Positions 5,753-6,809 of a stretch of DNA of 6,809 nt are shown here, piece after piece. The stretch's first letter is position 1. Each line of letters starts with the position of its first letter. The notes under the pieces are model-generated. The model saw nothing but the letters and a program-made list of their open reading frames with translations. It made no database searches and was not told where the DNA came from. Source of the stretch: Paludibacteraceae bacterium (GTDB lineage Bacteria; Bacteroidota; Bacteroidia; Bacteroidales; Paludibacteraceae); NCBI GenBank assembly GCA_947471245.1, contig CANIXM010000110.1, positions 1-6,809 of the forward strand, given 5' to 3'. A program made the translations under genes and the position numbers.

Positions 5753-6809
5753 ATGTTCCAACAAACCACTACCTTACACAAATCACCTATATACTTTAGA
5801 CGCTGGTCTAGAAAAGGTTATGCTGTGTTTGTGTCACGTCACAACGAGGTGGTGATATCCGAATGTGCTACTTCCATCACCCAAGGATTAACTCCAAAAA
5901 CTAAAAAATCATTGAAAAGTATGTATAGCGTTTCTCAATTAGAGGAGAAAGTGCTTTCTGGTGGTCTGATCAACGAGCAAGAAGCCCTGTGGCTGGCACT
6001 CGAAGCAGACAAAGAAACACTTTATGCGGCCGCCAACCGCCTCCGCCTTCATTTCTGTGGCAATAGGATGGATCTTTGCACCATCATGAATGCAAAATCT
6101 GGTAAATGCAGTGAAGACTGCAAATGGTGCTCACAGTCGGCCTACTACAAAACCAACGTGAAAGTCTATGAACTGATAGACCACCAAGAAGCTGTAAAAC
6201 AAGCTCAAATCAATAAAAATGCTGGTGCTCACAAATTCTCACTCGTCACCAGCGGCAGAGACATCTCACACGCCAACCTCGACAACCTCTGCAAGATTTA
6301 CGAAGACATAGCCAAAACCAACGACATCCACCTGTGTGCGTCCATGGGACTGGTTGACCGTCCCAAACTCGAAAAACTGAAAGCCGTAGGAGTGAAGATG
6401 TACCATTGCAACATTGAAACAGCTCCATCACTTTTCCCTAAACTTTGCTCCACGCACACCATTGAAGAAAAGCTGGAAACGCTGCGCACAGCTCGCGAAC
6501 TGGGCATGACGCTGTGTTGCGGTGGCATCATAGGCGTGGGCGAAACCATGGAGCAGCGCGTAGAAATGGCCATGACGCTCCAGCCGCTCAATATCGAATC
6601 CATTCCGCTCAATTTGCTGAGTGCCATCCCAGGTACCGATCTTCAAAACGCCGAGCCAATTACCGACGACGAGATACTCACCACCTTTGCTATGTTCCGC
6701 TTTGTCAATCCTCGGTCGGGCATTCGGTTTGCATCAGGCAGGATAAAAATTCAACACATGCAAGAACGAGCACTCAAAGCAGGCATGAATGCCGCATTGA
6801 TAGGCGACC
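5753..6809 (+). CDS. bioB: Biotin synthase, radical SAM enzyme, with 56-residue N-terminal extension (3' partial)
   Basis: This enzyme inserts sulfur into dethiobiotin, the last step of biotin synthesis. The window holds 352 residues. The radical-SAM motif is C119-S-E-D-C-K-W-C126, preceded by IMNAKSGK and followed by SQSAYYKT as in known BioB proteins. Further matches are LVTSGRDIS, LCASMGL, TTHT-like STHTIEEKLET, GGIIGVGET, SIPLNLL and IRFASGR (Arg325, the counterpart of E. coli Arg260). The Cys97 counterpart is Ser163, while Cys195 and Cys255 match Cys128 and Cys188. Extra cysteines occur at 219, 232 and 256. Residues 1-56 precede the usual BioB start and contain SPIYFRRWSRKGYAVFVS, which is no part of the catalytic fold. 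An in-frame TAG at 5747 makes ATG 5753 the first start. An A-rich leader before ATG 5921 (Met57) makes that a credible alternative start giving a normal-length enzyme. The C-terminal end is outside the window. Confidence 0.95.
   Translation, partial: MFQQTTTLHKSPIYFRRWSRKGYAVFVSRHNEVVISECATSITQGLTPKTKKSLKSMYSVSQLEEKVLSGGLINEQEALWLALEADKETLYAAANRLRLHFCGNRMDLCTIMNAKSGKCSEDCKWCSQSAYYKTNVKVYELIDHQEAVKQAQINKNAGAHKFSLVTSGRDISHANLDNLCKIYEDIAKTNDIHLCASMGLVDRPKLEKLKAVGVKMYHCNIETAPSLFPKLCSTHTIEEKLETLRTARELGMTLCCGGIIGVGETMEQRVEMAMTLQPLNIESIPLNLLSAIPGTDLQNAEPITDDEILTTFAMFRFVNPRSGIRFASGRIKIQHMQERALKAGMNAALIGD

Noticed and set aside
6246..6646. Three minus-strand frames of 61-109 codons opposite bioB
   Set aside because: They arise because the GC-rich codons of bioB leave few stops on the other strand. 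Their translations show no domain, whereas bioB is unmistakable.

Overview
The window looks like chromosomal DNA of a member of the Bacteroidota. The evidence is a type IX secretion (T9SS) C-terminal sorting domain, a LytS/LytR-type sensor pair, promoter-like elements of the TTTG / TAnnTTTG kind used by this phylum, AT-rich spacers and no clear Shine-Dalgarno sequences. No species can be named from the sequence alone.

Layout. (1) Bases 1-1500, minus strand: the first 500 residues of an exported protein fusing an SMP-30/gluconolactonase-type beta-propeller, an Fn3-like linker domain and a calcineurin-like metallophosphoesterase. The 3' end lies outside the window. (2) Bases 1501-1884: an AT-rich spacer with a doubtful small membrane-protein ORF (minus), a possible promoter for the next gene, and a short patch of contrasting base composition. 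(3) Bases 1885-3291, plus strand: a secreted T9SS-sorted protein with two copies of a beta-rich module, closed by a strong intrinsic terminator. (4) Bases 3292-3589, between convergent genes: the terminator plus a composite palindromic element (3416-3551) of REP/MITE type. (5) Bases 3590-5448, minus strand: a two-gene operon for a LytTR response regulator and its four-helix LytS-type histidine kinase, which carries a methionine/proline repeat in its last periplasmic loop. (6) Bases 5449-5752, divergent spacer: a near-perfect Bacteroidota promoter for the kinase operon, with two exact 13-bp direct repeats at a 21-bp period directly upstream. The repeats have the geometry of a LytTR-protein binding site. 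A -7-like element lies before the next gene. (7) From 5753, plus strand: biotin synthase (bioB), cut by the window edge.

How the genes work together. The sensor operon is probably autoregulated through the direct repeats. Its stimulus is unknown, although the Met-rich loop invites a metal-sensing hypothesis. The two exported proteins are secretome genes with no visible link to it. bioB is unusual in two ways. It has a 56-residue in-frame N-terminal extension with an FRRWSRKGYAVF core. The cysteines around its sulfur-donor cluster also differ from the E. coli enzyme: the Cys97 equivalent is Ser, and there are extra Cys at 219, 232 and 256. That pattern suggests the alternative class of biotin synthase associated with anaerobes. 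No CRISPR array, tRNA, rRNA or transposase gene was seen.
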